Origin: Acinetobacter sichuanensis
GTDB taxonomy: Bacteria; Pseudomonadota; Gammaproteobacteria; Pseudomonadales; Moraxellaceae
Length of the DNA stretch: 50,711 nt
Direction of reading: 5' to 3'
Assembly (NCBI RefSeq): GCF_003024515.2
Contig: NZ_PYIX02000031.1
Span: 1 to 50,711 of the forward strand
The position numbers and the translations under genes are program-made. Of this stretch, positions 9,725 to 18,026 are shown one piece after another (the stretch's first letter is position 1; the number at the start of each line of letters is the position of its first letter). Below the pieces are notes generated by a model. The model made no database searches, had not been told where the DNA came from, and was given only the letters and a program-made list of their open reading frames with translations.

Positions 9725-10885
9725 ATGAATTTACATTTTCATTATTTAACAATTTCTGGACTATTGATCTCATCGATTGCCTATGCCCAAGTCAATATCA
9801 TTGACCAAGAGCATGTATTTAACAATCAAGATCATTTTCAACTCAACACTTCAGGCAGTATTCGCTTACAAGCACTTAATTTTGAAGAATATAATGACAG
9901 TAATAGCTCACAAAAAGCTCGACGTAATGGCTACAGTGCTGCAAGTCGTATTTATGTGAATGCTGACTATCAAATGAATGCAAAAACACATTTGATTGCT
10001 GGATATCAAACTTATATTAACCCTGCTAAAATTTTGGATTGGGATGGGCATTATCAAAAATCTGATCAAAGTTTAGATACAGCTCAACTCTATTTTGGTA
10101 TTCAAGATGCTGATTTAGGTACCTTAAAATATGGGCAAATGAATAGCCTTTATTATGATGTCGTCGGTATTAAAACTGATCTATGGAATTATTCTCCTTT
10201 GGCGCAACCTGCGACTTGGAGTACACAAAGTTTTTATGATGGTACAGAAGCATCACGTAAAACTTTACGCTATGAGAAAATAAATGATCACTTCAATTGG
10301 TATGCTGCCTATATGTTTAAGGATCAGACCTATCCCGCAGCAAACGAAAATCTGCAATATAAACGTCAGCATGGTTTTGCTCTAGCAACAGATTTGAAAA
10401 TTACCTCATATTTAACTTGGTCAATGGCATGGCAACGTACTCAAAGTGATTTAATTTCTCTTTTAAATGATACAGAAAAAAGCTATACACAAGATATTAT
10501 GGGCACTTCTCTGTTTTTTTTAAAAGATTCTTGGATGATTGGTATCGGTGCTGGTCTTTATAAAAACATTCATCCTAATCGTCAACTCAGTCTGAACAAT
10601 AATCAAGATGTTGATCATTTTTTAAATACCGAATCTTATGGTTTAGAATATTATGTCGGCTATAAACTTCCTATTGATCAACACATTATCCAATCAATAC
10701 GACCCTATTTTATGGGAAATCATTTTTCTTATACCAGTGGAGGTGATTTTTATCGTAAAGACAATGGTTTAGGTGTAGCAGTACGTTTTAACAAAGGTAT
10801 TGGCTTTGATTATGAGCATCTCTTTACTCAAGATTCATTTAATACACCATATATGGATTTATTTCGTTTACGTTATGAATTTTAA
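9725..10885 (+). CDS. Outer-membrane porin-like beta-barrel protein
   Basis: 386 aa protein with an N-terminal signal peptide ending near SIAYA-Q (about residue 21), alternating hydrophobic/polar strands, many aromatic residues at strand ends, and a C-terminal phenylalanine (RLRYEF), the outer-membrane assembly signal. The block DADLGTLKYGQMNSLYYD near residue 130 resembles the general Gram-negative porin family (the FGRQ-like turn before the constriction loop). Substrate cannot be deduced. Its position after an amino-acid permease and a periplasmic amidohydrolase suggests it admits their substrate, but the 369-base gap and intervening hairpins argue for separate transcription. A terminator follows. 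Confidence 0.8.
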   Translation: MNLHFHYLTISGLLISSIAYAQVNIIDQEHVFNNQDHFQLNTSGSIRLQALNFEEYNDSNSSQKARRNGYSAASRIYVNADYQMNAKTHLIAGYQTYINPAKILDWDGHYQKSDQSLDTAQLYFGIQDADLGTLKYGQMNSLYYDVVGIKTDLWNYSPLAQPATWSTQSFYDGTEASRKTLRYEKINDHFNWYAAYMFKDQTYPAANENLQYKRQHGFALATDLKITSYLTWSMAWQRTQSDLISLLNDTEKSYTQDIMGTSLFFLKDSWMIGIGAGLYKNIHPNRQLSLNNNQDVDHFLNTESYGLEYYVGYKLPIDQHIIQSIRPYFMGNHFSYTSGGDFYRKDNGLGVAVRFNKGIGFDYEHLFTQDSFNTPYMDLFRLRYEF

Positions 10886-10902
10886 TTTTTAAAATCAATA
10901 TA

Positions 10903-10942
10903 AGCAATCAATAGTATTTATTTATACCATTGATTGCTTTTT
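10903..10942 (+). terminator. Rho-independent terminator after the porin
   Basis: Ten-base perfect stem AGCAATCAAT / ATTGATTGCT (10903-10912 and 10929-10938), 16-base loop, then a TTTTT run. It starts 18 bases after the porin stop and separates it from tatABC. Confidence 0.8.
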
Positions 10943-11091
10943 CAAAGCATTAAAATAAAAATTATTACTCAATAAAACTCATTATTAAAGAAAATTAATC
11001 ACATAAACAGATTAACTTTTCATTTTATATGATTAATTATTTATTAAAAATTTCGTTAGAATACAATCTTTAATATTTTTTGGTCTATATT

Positions 11092-11271
11092 ATGTTAGGT
11101 TTATCTATTGGGCATATCGTATTATTCTTATTGGTTTTAGTTTTATTATTTGGAACATCAAAATTAAAAAATTTAGGAAAAGATCTTGGTGGTGCTTTAA
11201 AAGATTTTCGTAAATCTATCAATGATGATGACCTTGAAAGTTCATCCACAAAACCAAAGGATAAAAATTAA
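11092..11271 (+). CDS. tatA: Twin-arginine translocase subunit TatA
   Basis: 59 aa pore-forming component of the Sec-independent Tat export system in the inner membrane. One transmembrane helix (about residues 4-20) is followed by the conserved hinge LLFGTSKLKNLGKDLGGALKDF, an amphipathic helix, and a short acidic tail (NDDDLESS). It is shorter than the typical 80-90 aa housekeeping TatA. Start: ATG at 11092. An upstream in-frame TTG at 11080 would add four residues and is not favoured because TatA proteins begin just before the helix. No strong ribosome-binding site is visible. It lies 29 bases before tatB. Confidence 0.9.
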   Translation: MLGLSIGHIVLFLLVLVLLFGTSKLKNLGKDLGGALKDFRKSINDDDLESSSTKPKDKN

Positions 11272-11300
11272 TATACCCTATTCTATAAAAGCACTATTTT

Positions 11301-11720
11301 ATGTTCAATATCGGTTTATTTGAATTATTATTTTTTCTTGGTTTTGCACTTATTTTTTTAGGACCAGAAAAATTAATTGAATTATTCAAAGCATCTTATC
11401 AATTTTATCACCAATTTAAATCATTATTTCGACACCTTCAGACTGATTTAGAACGTGAATTAAAATTAGATCAATTACAGCGAACACTTGAAACTGAAAT
11501 CAGTAAAATTCATGCTTTAGAACTTCGCTTACATGAAAAAATAAACGCTCAATCACATGACTCTTTACCTTACCAACTTCTTCCCTATTTTTATCATCAA
11601 GAAATTTTAGCTTTAAAACCCTTACCTAATACAATGATTTATCATCATTTCCTCCCCCATAGTTATAGTTTTTTAAACTTCAAATTTGGTCAGTTTTATG
11701 AATCCAAGCAAAAATATTAA
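11301..11720 (+). CDS. tatB: Twin-arginine translocase subunit TatB
   Basis: 139 aa partner of TatC in the signal-peptide receptor complex. The N-terminal helix has the TatB hallmarks Glu8 and the hinge LGPEKL (residues 20-25); a long charged amphipathic/coiled-coil segment (about 30-85) follows. The remaining tail is aromatic- and histidine-rich, poorly conserved, and shows no known motif. The 3' end overlaps the start of tatC by 23 bases if tatC begins at 11698, so the two are translationally linked. Very AT-rich codon use, like tatA and tatC. Confidence 0.88.
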   Translation: MFNIGLFELLFFLGFALIFLGPEKLIELFKASYQFYHQFKSLFRHLQTDLERELKLDQLQRTLETEISKIHALELRLHEKINAQSHDSLPYQLLPYFYHQEILALKPLPNTMIYHHFLPHSYSFLNFKFGQFYESKQKY

Positions 11721-12453
11721 TCATGCAACATCAGAAAAATTACAGAATATTTTTTCTCACCTGACTGAATTAAGAAAAGCTTTAATTTATATGAGTATTT
11801 GTATAAGTGTGGTCTTTATCTCACTCTTACCATTTTCTAAACAACTTTATACGGTATTTTCAACGCCATTAATTGCGCAAATGCCAATAAATAGCCAGAT
11901 GATTGCCACAGATATTACTACAATATTTTTAGCACCTTTTAAATTAAGCTTATTTTTAGCATTTTTGATTTCTTTACCCTTTTTGTTATATTGCTTATGG
12001 AAATTTATACGTCCTGCCTTATATAAATTAGAAAAAAGTTTGATTCAATATTTATTAATTACAAGTTTATTTCTTTTTTATATTGGAATTTCATTTGCAT
12101 ATTTTATTGTTTTACCTTCTATTTTATACTTTTTTATGCATGCCGCTCCTGAAGTCATTCAACCTATGACCGATATTAATAGTTATCTTAGTTTTTGTTT
12201 GAAATTATTTTTTATTTTTGGATTGTGTTTTGAAATCCCAATTATCATCATCACACTGATTATAGGTAATATCGTTGACCGAAAAACGATGATTGAAAAG
12301 CGTAAATTTATTATTGTTTTCTGTTTTTTTATTGCTATGCTTATTACTCCACCTGATATTTTTAGTATGTTATTTTTAGCAATTCCGATGTGGTTTTTAT
12401 TTGAAATTGGGCTATATTCTGCTCAATATATCGAACTTAAAAAATTGAATTAA
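11698..12453 (+). CDS. tatC: Twin-arginine translocase subunit TatC
   Basis: 251 aa, six predicted membrane segments; it recognises the twin-arginine signal. Key residues of the binding site are present: HLTELRK (Glu24, Arg26, matching Glu15/Arg17 of E. coli), STPLIAQMP, MIATDI, the RPALYKLEK loop with its conserved Glu, FYIGISFAYF, a CFEIPI helix and TPPDIFS. Start: ATG 11698 is preferred over an in-frame TTG at 11686, which would add four residues. The gene is convergent with an ABC-importer operon whose binding protein has a twin-arginine signal, which suggests a dedicated or secondary Tat system. Whether the genome also has a housekeeping copy cannot be seen here. Confidence 0.93.
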   Translation: MNPSKNINHATSEKLQNIFSHLTELRKALIYMSICISVVFISLLPFSKQLYTVFSTPLIAQMPINSQMIATDITTIFLAPFKLSLFLAFLISLPFLLYCLWKFIRPALYKLEKSLIQYLLITSLFLFYIGISFAYFIVLPSILYFFMHAAPEVIQPMTDINSYLSFCLKLFFIFGLCFEIPIIIITLIIGNIVDRKTMIEKRKFIIVFCFFIAMLITPPDIFSMLFLAIPMWFLFEIGLYSAQYIELKKLN

Positions 12454-12458
12454 AATCA

Positions 12459-12501
12459 TTTGAATTTAATTCAATCTATGTAAGATTAACTTAAATTCAA
12501 A
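12459..12501. terminator. AT-rich inverted repeat between convergent tatC and permease genes
   Basis: Perfect 11-base inverted repeat (12459-12469 and 12491-12501, TTTGAATTTAA type) in the 55-base gap between two convergent genes. It could serve as a weak bidirectional terminator, though its low GC content makes this uncertain. Confidence 0.4.
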
Positions 12502-12508
12502 ATCAATT

Positions 12509-13270
12509 TTATACAGCAGCAAATCTTTTTTGTAAAAAGATGACCGCACGATCCAAAATAAAACCTATTAATCCAATAATTAAGATAATAGATAACAACT
12601 CTGTATAATCTAAACGATCACGTGCATCTAAAATAAAATAACCTAATCCCGAGCTGACGCCTAACATTTCACTTGGGACAAGCACAATCCAGACGATTCC
12701 AATCGCAAGACGTAAACCAACTAAAATTTGCCCAAGAACACTTGGCCAAATAATATGCCGCAATACTTCTAGTGGCGTTGCATCTAAACTTTGTGCAAGT
12801 TTTAAAAATTGAGGATTAACGTTTTTTACACCAGTTGCTGTATTTAAAATAATAGGCCAAACAGCAGCAAATGCGAGTAAAAAGTAAATTGGTTTATCTC
12901 CAACCCCTAAGATCATAACAGCGATTGGCATCCAAGATAGAGGAGAAATCATTCTTAAAAATTGAAAAATTTGTGAACTAAATGCATCTGCTTTTTGATT
13001 TTGCCCAATCAATAACCCTATGGGAATTCCTATAAGTAAAGCATAAAATAATCCAATAAAAATACGTTTTAAACTCATAGCAATATGTGTATAAGTTTCA
13101 GGATCTTGAACCAATCCTATAAGCTTTAATAAAGTTGAATTTAAAGTAAATTGTTGAAAAAAACCTTCTGGTATTTGCAAACCTAAAACCCACCACATCA
13201 TGAAAAATGCAATAAGCCCAGTTAACCCATAAATATGATAGAGCCAATTTGGTAATTTTTTATTGTTCAT
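12509..13270 (-). CDS. ABC transporter permease, nitrate/sulfonate/taurine type
   Basis: 253 aa inner-membrane permease of the SsuC/TauC/NrtB group with about six hydrophobic segments. The coupling-helix region is visible as AAVWPIILNTATGVKNVNPQFLKLAQSLDATPLEVLRHIIWP (near residues 135-175). GIVWIVLVPSEMLGVSSGLGYFILDARDRLD follows, a segment typical of sulfonate/taurine permeases. Its ATG overlaps the stop of the binding-protein gene by four bases (ATGA), so it is the last gene of the operon read from 16869. The exact substrate is not determinable; organosulfur, nitrate, thiamine-precursor and aromatic substrates all occur in this subfamily. Confidence 0.87.
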   Translation of the reverse strand: MNNKKLPNWLYHIYGLTGLIAFFMMWWVLGLQIPEGFFQQFTLNSTLLKLIGLVQDPETYTHIAMSLKRIFIGLFYALLIGIPIGLLIGQNQKADAFSSQIFQFLRMISPLSWMPIAVMILGVGDKPIYFLLAFAAVWPIILNTATGVKNVNPQFLKLAQSLDATPLEVLRHIIWPSVLGQILVGLRLAIGIVWIVLVPSEMLGVSSGLGYFILDARDRLDYTELLSIILIIGLIGFILDRAVIFLQKRFAAV

Positions 13271-14466
13271 AACTGAAAAATCTCCTGACGATTAAACTGC
13301 TCAGGTAAACCAAAAACCTTCATTCCGCCCAAACGTAAAATCGCTTTTTTGACAAATCGATCATCAACAATATCTCTGGCGGCTAAAGTTGGATTCAATT
13401 GTTTTAAAAATAAAGTATTACCCTCAACTTGCGTGTTTCTCATTCTTTTAATCAGTTCAATCATATAACTTTCAAAAGGATAAGGTTGAAAATCAATACG
13501 TTGCTCTTTCCATTTCACATGTTTTATCGCACCTGAACGTTGATAAACCAACGCTTGTTCTGGTTTAGGATTGATCACTTTTTCAATTACAGCATGGATA
13601 TGGGGAGTAAGCCGAGGTTTATGCTCCCTCGAAATTAATTGTGCTGTTTCAGCGCGATGATTTCGACACCAGTGTTGGGCTTCAACAATGCTATTCACAA
13701 CCTTTTGCGTCCATTCAGGATATTGTTTTAAATCTTTTTCATGCATATATACAACACAACACGCATGTTTATCCCAAATATCGCCTGTAAAACGCAAAAT
13801 TTTTCCAATTTTTAAATGTTCTGCAATCGCATTAAAAGGTTCAGCAACCAAATAACCTGCTATTTGTTTACTCAGTAACGCAGGTGGCATATCAGAAGGG
13901 GCTAAAACAATAATACCGACTTCATCTGCTGCCAGTTTTTCTGTTTGCTTTGTGACAACCTTCAATCCTTCTGCACGTAACATTTCTTGTAACACGACAT
14001 TGTGAATTGAGTACCAAAAAGGAATAGCAACTTTTTTACCCGCTAAATCTTTTAGTTGATTAATTTTGGGTGAAACAGTTAATGCTGAACCACCGATATG
14101 ATTCCAAGCGACAATTTTTGCAGGAAAGCGACTGCTAAAGCGTGTCCAAATCGCCATGGGTGATAATAAATGAATAACATTGACGTTGCCTGATAAAAAG
14201 GCTTCAATCAATTGCGCCCAACTTCTAAATAAAATCGGAGGATCAACTTTTAGACCTTGTTGTTCAAAAAGTTTTTTTTGATAAGCAACCAATAACGGCG
14301 TTGCATCTGTGATCGGAATATAACCAATACGAACTGTTTTATTTTGCATGGTTTCTTGAGGTTTTTGTGCAAAACTTTGCTGTATAGGCAAAGCAAGCGT
14401 ACCTGCAAATAATCCCATAAGTTTTAAAAAATCACGCCGCGAGGAATTAAAATCATCATCACACAT
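13267..14466 (-). CDS. Tat-exported ABC substrate-binding protein (NMT1/SsuA-like)
   Basis: 399 aa periplasmic binding protein. The N-terminus has an exact twin-arginine motif, SRRDFLK (Arg10-Arg11), then a moderate hydrophobic stretch LMGLFAGTLALP and a cleavage-like SFA-Q near residue 33, so export by Tat is predicted. The mature part begins with VRIGYIPITDATPLLVAYQKKLFEQQGL, the typical opening of nitrate/sulfonate-type binding proteins; SGNVNVIHLLSPMAIW and YLVAEPFNAIAE follow. It resembles CmpA/NrtA/SsuA relatives, but the ligand is unknown. It is translationally coupled to the permease and sits 12 bases after the ATPase gene. The neighbouring convergent tatABC makes a functional link likely. 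Confidence 0.87.
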   Translation of the reverse strand: MCDDDFNSSRRDFLKLMGLFAGTLALPIQQSFAQKPQETMQNKTVRIGYIPITDATPLLVAYQKKLFEQQGLKVDPPILFRSWAQLIEAFLSGNVNVIHLLSPMAIWTRFSSRFPAKIVAWNHIGGSALTVSPKINQLKDLAGKKVAIPFWYSIHNVVLQEMLRAEGLKVVTKQTEKLAADEVGIIVLAPSDMPPALLSKQIAGYLVAEPFNAIAEHLKIGKILRFTGDIWDKHACCVVYMHEKDLKQYPEWTQKVVNSIVEAQHWCRNHRAETAQLISREHKPRLTPHIHAVIEKVINPKPEQALVYQRSGAIKHVKWKEQRIDFQPYPFESYMIELIKRMRNTQVEGNTLFLKQLNPTLAARDIVDDRFVKKAILRLGGMKVFGLPEQFNRQEIFQL

Positions 14467-14478
14467 AACGGTTTCTCT

Positions 14479-15261
14479 TTAAGCACTCTGTTGAGTTTTA
14501 AGTTGATGCTGATGTAAACTTTTTAAAATACAATTTCGAATATTTGAAAATTCATCTGCCCATAAATCACGGTCTTTATTTAAGCCTAAAGTCCAAATTT
14601 GATTAATTTTTGCAGGTTGCCCTGATAAGAAAAATATACGATCTGAAATCAGTAAAGCTTCATCAATATCGTGTGTAACCATAACCGCAGCGCCTATTTC
14701 TTCACGATGAACAAGTTCAATTAATAACTGCTGGAGTTGGCTACGGTTTAATTCATCTAAAGCACTAAAAGGTTCATCTAAGAGTAAAAGTTTTGGCATT
14801 TTTGCCAATGCTCTAGCCAAAGCGACCCTTTGCGCCATTCCACCAGATAAAATGTTTGGTTTTGCATGCGATACATGATCAAGTTTGACTCGAACTAAAG
14901 CATTTTCTACACGCTGTTTAATATATGCAGGAGGATGAGATGCTTGATGTTTGAAGTTTTGCCCAAATGCAACATTTTCATAAATACTGAGCCAAGGTAA
15001 TAGCACAGCTTGTTGAAACATAAATGCCAATTCAGATTTTTGAGTTTCAATTGCCTGACCCAATAACTGTATTTGCCCTTTTTGTGTTGAATGTAAGCCA
15101 GCCAAAGCAGATAAAAGTGTTGATTTCCCAACTCCACTGGGTCCTAATATACTAATAATTTCACCTTGCCTAATCTCAAACTCGACTTGATCTAATACCG
15201 CTTGAGATTGTCCAGCATGGCAAATTTGTAGCTGTTCCACCGTTAAAATTGGCTGACTCAT
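14479..15261 (-). CDS. ABC transporter ATP-binding protein, nitrate/sulfonate/taurine type
   Basis: 260 aa cytoplasmic ATPase energising the importer. Walker A GPSGVGKST is at residues 40-48. Further along come a Q-loop in LAFMFQQAVLLPW, the signature LSGGMAQRVALARAL, Walker B LLLLDEPFSALD and the H-loop MVTHDIDEAL. All catalytic motifs are intact. It resembles SsuB/TauB. The gene starts 5 bases after the stop of the acyl-CoA-dehydrogenase-like gene and ends 12 bases before the binding-protein gene. Confidence 0.9.
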   Translation of the reverse strand: MSQPILTVEQLQICHAGQSQAVLDQVEFEIRQGEIISILGPSGVGKSTLLSALAGLHSTQKGQIQLLGQAIETQKSELAFMFQQAVLLPWLSIYENVAFGQNFKHQASHPPAYIKQRVENALVRVKLDHVSHAKPNILSGGMAQRVALARALAKMPKLLLLDEPFSALDELNRSQLQQLLIELVHREEIGAAVMVTHDIDEALLISDRIFFLSGQPAKINQIWTLGLNKDRDLWADEFSNIRNCILKSLHQHQLKTQQSA

Positions 15262-15266
15262 TTCGA

Positions 15267-16316
15267 CTATACCCTTGTTTTTGAAAGCTCAGTTTGTAAT
15301 TGCAAAACACTAGGCGTAACTATGGGTATAAATGCAGCCTCTTTAAGACGTCGAGTAAATCCTGCTTCATAGGGAGATAAATAGCATTTCCCACCCGTAC
15401 TACACAATTCCAACTGGATTGCTTGTTGTGTTAACTGACTGAGGCTAATTCTAATTTGAAATAAAGCTTGTGCATTTTCAACAAATACACCCGAATCCAA
15501 TCCAGTAAAGAGCTGCGTACATAAATCCGTTAAATTACTTTGAATTTCATGGATCTGTTGTTCAACTAATGCAGAATGCTTTTTAGCAATCACTTGTTTT
15601 AGACTACGTCGAATTAAACCTATCGCTAAAGCGCACTGTAAGCCTAAAAATGCTGGACGTATTTGAGGTAAATAGCTTTGTGCCTGTAAACTCAATACTT
15701 CATCTGTACGCACAAAAACATCTTGTAACTCAGCCGCTGCTGTTGAACTACCTCGTAATGCTATTAGCTCTAGATTTGGTAAACGTTGAAAACCTTTTCT
15801 ATTTGACGGCACTAAAAGCAAAATAGCGCCTTGATTGGTTTGTGCTGCAACTGCCACACTAAACCCATGAGGATGAAAATTAGTTACCCATGGTAATTTA
15901 CCATTAAGTTTCCATCCCCCTTCAACAGCTTCGGCTTCAATCTGTAATGCTTCTAAGCCTGATAAAAATTTCATGGCATTAGACAGACCTGTAGCACCTG
16001 CATATTTTCCAGCTAATAAATCTGAAAATTGTAATTGATCAAATAAAGCTGAATCCAAAGTCATTAAATATTCAATATATGTACGCTGGCTCCAACTCAC
16101 AAAAGCAGCAGTAAGTGAATATTCCGCAATTTCTGCAATGCTAAGAATGGCATCTTTAAGGTGAGTACCTGTCCCACCTAAAGTTTCTGGTACACCCTGA
16201 CGAAAAATATCAGCTTGTCCCAGTTGATGAAGCAAAGCAAGACTTGCACTTGCTTCGCCTTCATTTAATTCCTCAGCATGCTTTTCTAACCACGCAAGCA
16301 GATTGGAATTAAGCAT
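15267..16316 (-). CDS. Acyl-CoA dehydrogenase-like flavoprotein
   Basis: 349 aa member of the acyl-CoA dehydrogenase fold. Visible blocks are the N-terminal helical part with VPETLGGTGTHLKDAILSIAEIAEYS, the middle-domain segment GKYAGATGLSNAMKF, and GGWKLNGKLPWVTNFHPHGF. The last is the usual GGW.LNG.K.W.TN signature. The C-terminal flavin/tetramer helices are diverged and I see no clear catalytic Glu. Relatives beside sulfonate-type ABC importers include flavin-dependent desulfurisation enzymes (SfnB/SfnC, DszC group), so an oxidative role on the imported compound is plausible (inference). Start ATG 16316 overlaps the end of the upstream gene by 8 bases; an ATG at 16343 is also in frame. Confidence 0.7.
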   Translation of the reverse strand: MLNSNLLAWLEKHAEELNEGEASASLALLHQLGQADIFRQGVPETLGGTGTHLKDAILSIAEIAEYSLTAAFVSWSQRTYIEYLMTLDSALFDQLQFSDLLAGKYAGATGLSNAMKFLSGLEALQIEAEAVEGGWKLNGKLPWVTNFHPHGFSVAVAAQTNQGAILLLVPSNRKGFQRLPNLELIALRGSSTAAAELQDVFVRTDEVLSLQAQSYLPQIRPAFLGLQCALAIGLIRRSLKQVIAKKHSALVEQQIHEIQSNLTDLCTQLFTGLDSGVFVENAQALFQIRISLSQLTQQAIQLELCSTGGKCYLSPYEAGFTRRLKEAAFIPIVTPSVLQLQTELSKTRV

Positions 16317-16869
16317 TTTTGGGTTCCCATCGATGTGCAGCAAGTTGACTATTTAATTCTGTTCGAGCCAAACTATTTGCATAGTTGCATAAGGTTGCCA
16401 AACTTAATCCTAAGATCACATCTAATGCCTGCTGTTGTGTATAACCTGCTGCAAAAAAAGCTTGAATCTCAGCCTCATCAACAGCACCTTTATTTAAAAG
16501 TACTTGACGAGAAAAAGTTGATAATGCATTTAATTTTGTATCAGATAATGTAGCTTGGTCACGTAATTCTTCTACAATTTCAGGTGATAACTTGGCTTTA
16601 TTTTTTGCTAAAGCAGTGTGTCCAGCAACACAAAAAGTACAGCCATTGTCTGTTGCTGCAACCAATTGCACAACTTCACGTTCTTGAACATTTAAACTTG
16701 AACGAGAGTTAATTTCAGATACCGTTTGGTAAGTTTCTAAAGCGGTTGGGGCATACGCTAAAACACCCAATAAATTTGAACTAAAACCATTCGCTTTTTC
16801 AGCATTGCTTAAACGTTGTTTTGCTTGTTCAGGGGCTTGTTCAATGGTTAAAGGTTGAAAATTTGTCAT
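16309..16869 (-). CDS. AhpD-like carboxymuconolactone-decarboxylase-family protein
   Basis: 186 aa all-helical protein of the CMD/AhpD superfamily. The redox motif CTFCVAGH gives Cys77, Cys80 and His84, preceded by Glu65 in LNVQEREVVQLV, the proton-relay arrangement of AhpD-type peroxidases. Start: ATG 16869 with a GGAG ribosome-binding site 9 bases upstream; the reading frame extends to 16962, but that part has no homology-like features. It is the first gene of the operon that continues into the acyl-CoA-dehydrogenase-like protein and ABC importer, and it is divergent from an AraC-type regulator. Likely role: peroxide or thiol redox protection, or an uncharacterised catabolic step. Confidence 0.8.
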   Translation of the reverse strand: MTNFQPLTIEQAPEQAKQRLSNAEKANGFSSNLLGVLAYAPTALETYQTVSEINSRSSLNVQEREVVQLVAATDNGCTFCVAGHTALAKNKAKLSPEIVEELRDQATLSDTKLNALSTFSRQVLLNKGAVDEAEIQAFFAAGYTQQQALDVILGLSLATLCNYANSLARTELNSQLAAHRWEPKNA

Positions 16870-16974
16870 CTGATTTACTCCAAGTAGAGTACATAGTGTT
16901 AGAGATTTGCTATATTCACTCAATACTGTTTCTTCTATAAAAATGCTTTTTCGTCTAAACAATTGGAAGTTTTT

Positions 16975-17907
16975 ATGCTTAATAATTCTGAAAAAATGCT
17001 AAGCTGGTTTATGGAGAGTTTAGAAATTGAAACCTCTTTACAGCATCTAAGTCGTTATCATGAACAATGGTCAACATCTATTCAGGGCAGTGGTTATGCA
17101 AGTTTTCATTTAGTTTTAGAAGAAGATTGTCATTTTCATTTTTTAGAACAACAAGATTATATTCATTTATATCAAGGTGATGCAGTTTTTCTATTGCGTG
17201 ACTTACCTTTTATTATTACCGATGCATCTCAACGTACAGCACCCTCTCTGCAACAGCTTAACCGAAATTTAGCGAATACAAAATCTGGTACTGTACTGAA
17301 CTGTTCAACCCATTTAGCATGTGGTTTTTTTAGTTTTCGTTCAAAACTCTCTGAACTCTTCTTAGAAGCCTTACCTTCATATATTGTATTACGTCAAAAT
17401 GATCATACATTAATTGAATGTTTTCATATTTTTGAACTCATTCGTAATGAAGTAAAACAAGCCAAGCAGCCTGAGAAAAATACAGCCTCAGAAATCTTAA
17501 TCGAACGTTTAACCAGTATTTTATTTTTTTATTTAATGCGCCATATTTTAAATAATCCGAACAACAAACAAATTAAGTTATGGCAATTATTTAATGATGC
17601 TGTACTTTACCCGCTCATTTTAGAAATTATTTCACGACCTGAGCATGATTGGTCACTCACTGAAATGGCTGAACGTTGTAATATTTCACGTGCTACTTTT
17701 TCAAAATATTTTACTGATGTTGCTGGTTTTTCTGCTACAAAATTCTTGTTGTACTACCGAATACAAATTGCACAAAAGTTGCTAAATCAGGGAGTACCTT
17801 TACAAAATTGTGCTGAGCAAGTGGGCTACCAATCTATTTCAGCTTTTACACGTGCTTTTCAACGTGTAACAGAAAAAAATCCAAGCGCATTTATGCAAAA
17901 AGTATAA
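16975..17907 (+). CDS. AraC-family transcriptional regulator
   Basis: 310 aa. The N-terminal half (about 20-190) reads as a cupin-like sensor domain of the AraC_binding/cupin_6 type (GYASFHLVLEED, YQGDAVFLLRDLPFIITD). The C-terminal 100 residues hold two helix-turn-helix units (SLTEMAERCNISRATFSKYF and VPLQNCAEQVGYQSISAFTRAFQR), ending KNPSAFMQK. Start: ATG 16975 with GGAAG 7-10 bases upstream; an in-frame TTG at 16963 is not favoured. It is divergent from the AhpD/acyl-CoA-dehydrogenase/ABC operon across a 105-base gap and probably controls it (inference from position). Confidence 0.85.
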   Translation: MLNNSEKMLSWFMESLEIETSLQHLSRYHEQWSTSIQGSGYASFHLVLEEDCHFHFLEQQDYIHLYQGDAVFLLRDLPFIITDASQRTAPSLQQLNRNLANTKSGTVLNCSTHLACGFFSFRSKLSELFLEALPSYIVLRQNDHTLIECFHIFELIRNEVKQAKQPEKNTASEILIERLTSILFFYLMRHILNNPNNKQIKLWQLFNDAVLYPLILEIISRPEHDWSLTEMAERCNISRATFSKYFTDVAGFSATKFLLYYRIQIAQKLLNQGVPLQNCAEQVGYQSISAFTRAFQRVTEKNPSAFMQKV

Positions 17908-17929
17908 TGAATGAAAAAATAAAAAAATT

Positions 17930-17985
17930 GGTAGCATTTTCAGATGAATATTTTTTTAAATATTATCATTTAAATGCTACCTTTA
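17930..17985. terminator. Hairpin between convergent araC-type gene and paaY
   Basis: Ten-base perfect inverted repeat GGTAGCATTT / AAATGCTACC (17930-17939 and 17972-17981), with a second AT-rich inverted segment inside the loop. It lies 22 bases after the regulator stop, facing convergent paaY. Confidence 0.6.
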
Positions 17986-18026
17986 AATTCTATATTAGAA
18001 GTCTATCAAGCTAAATTTTAAAGGAT

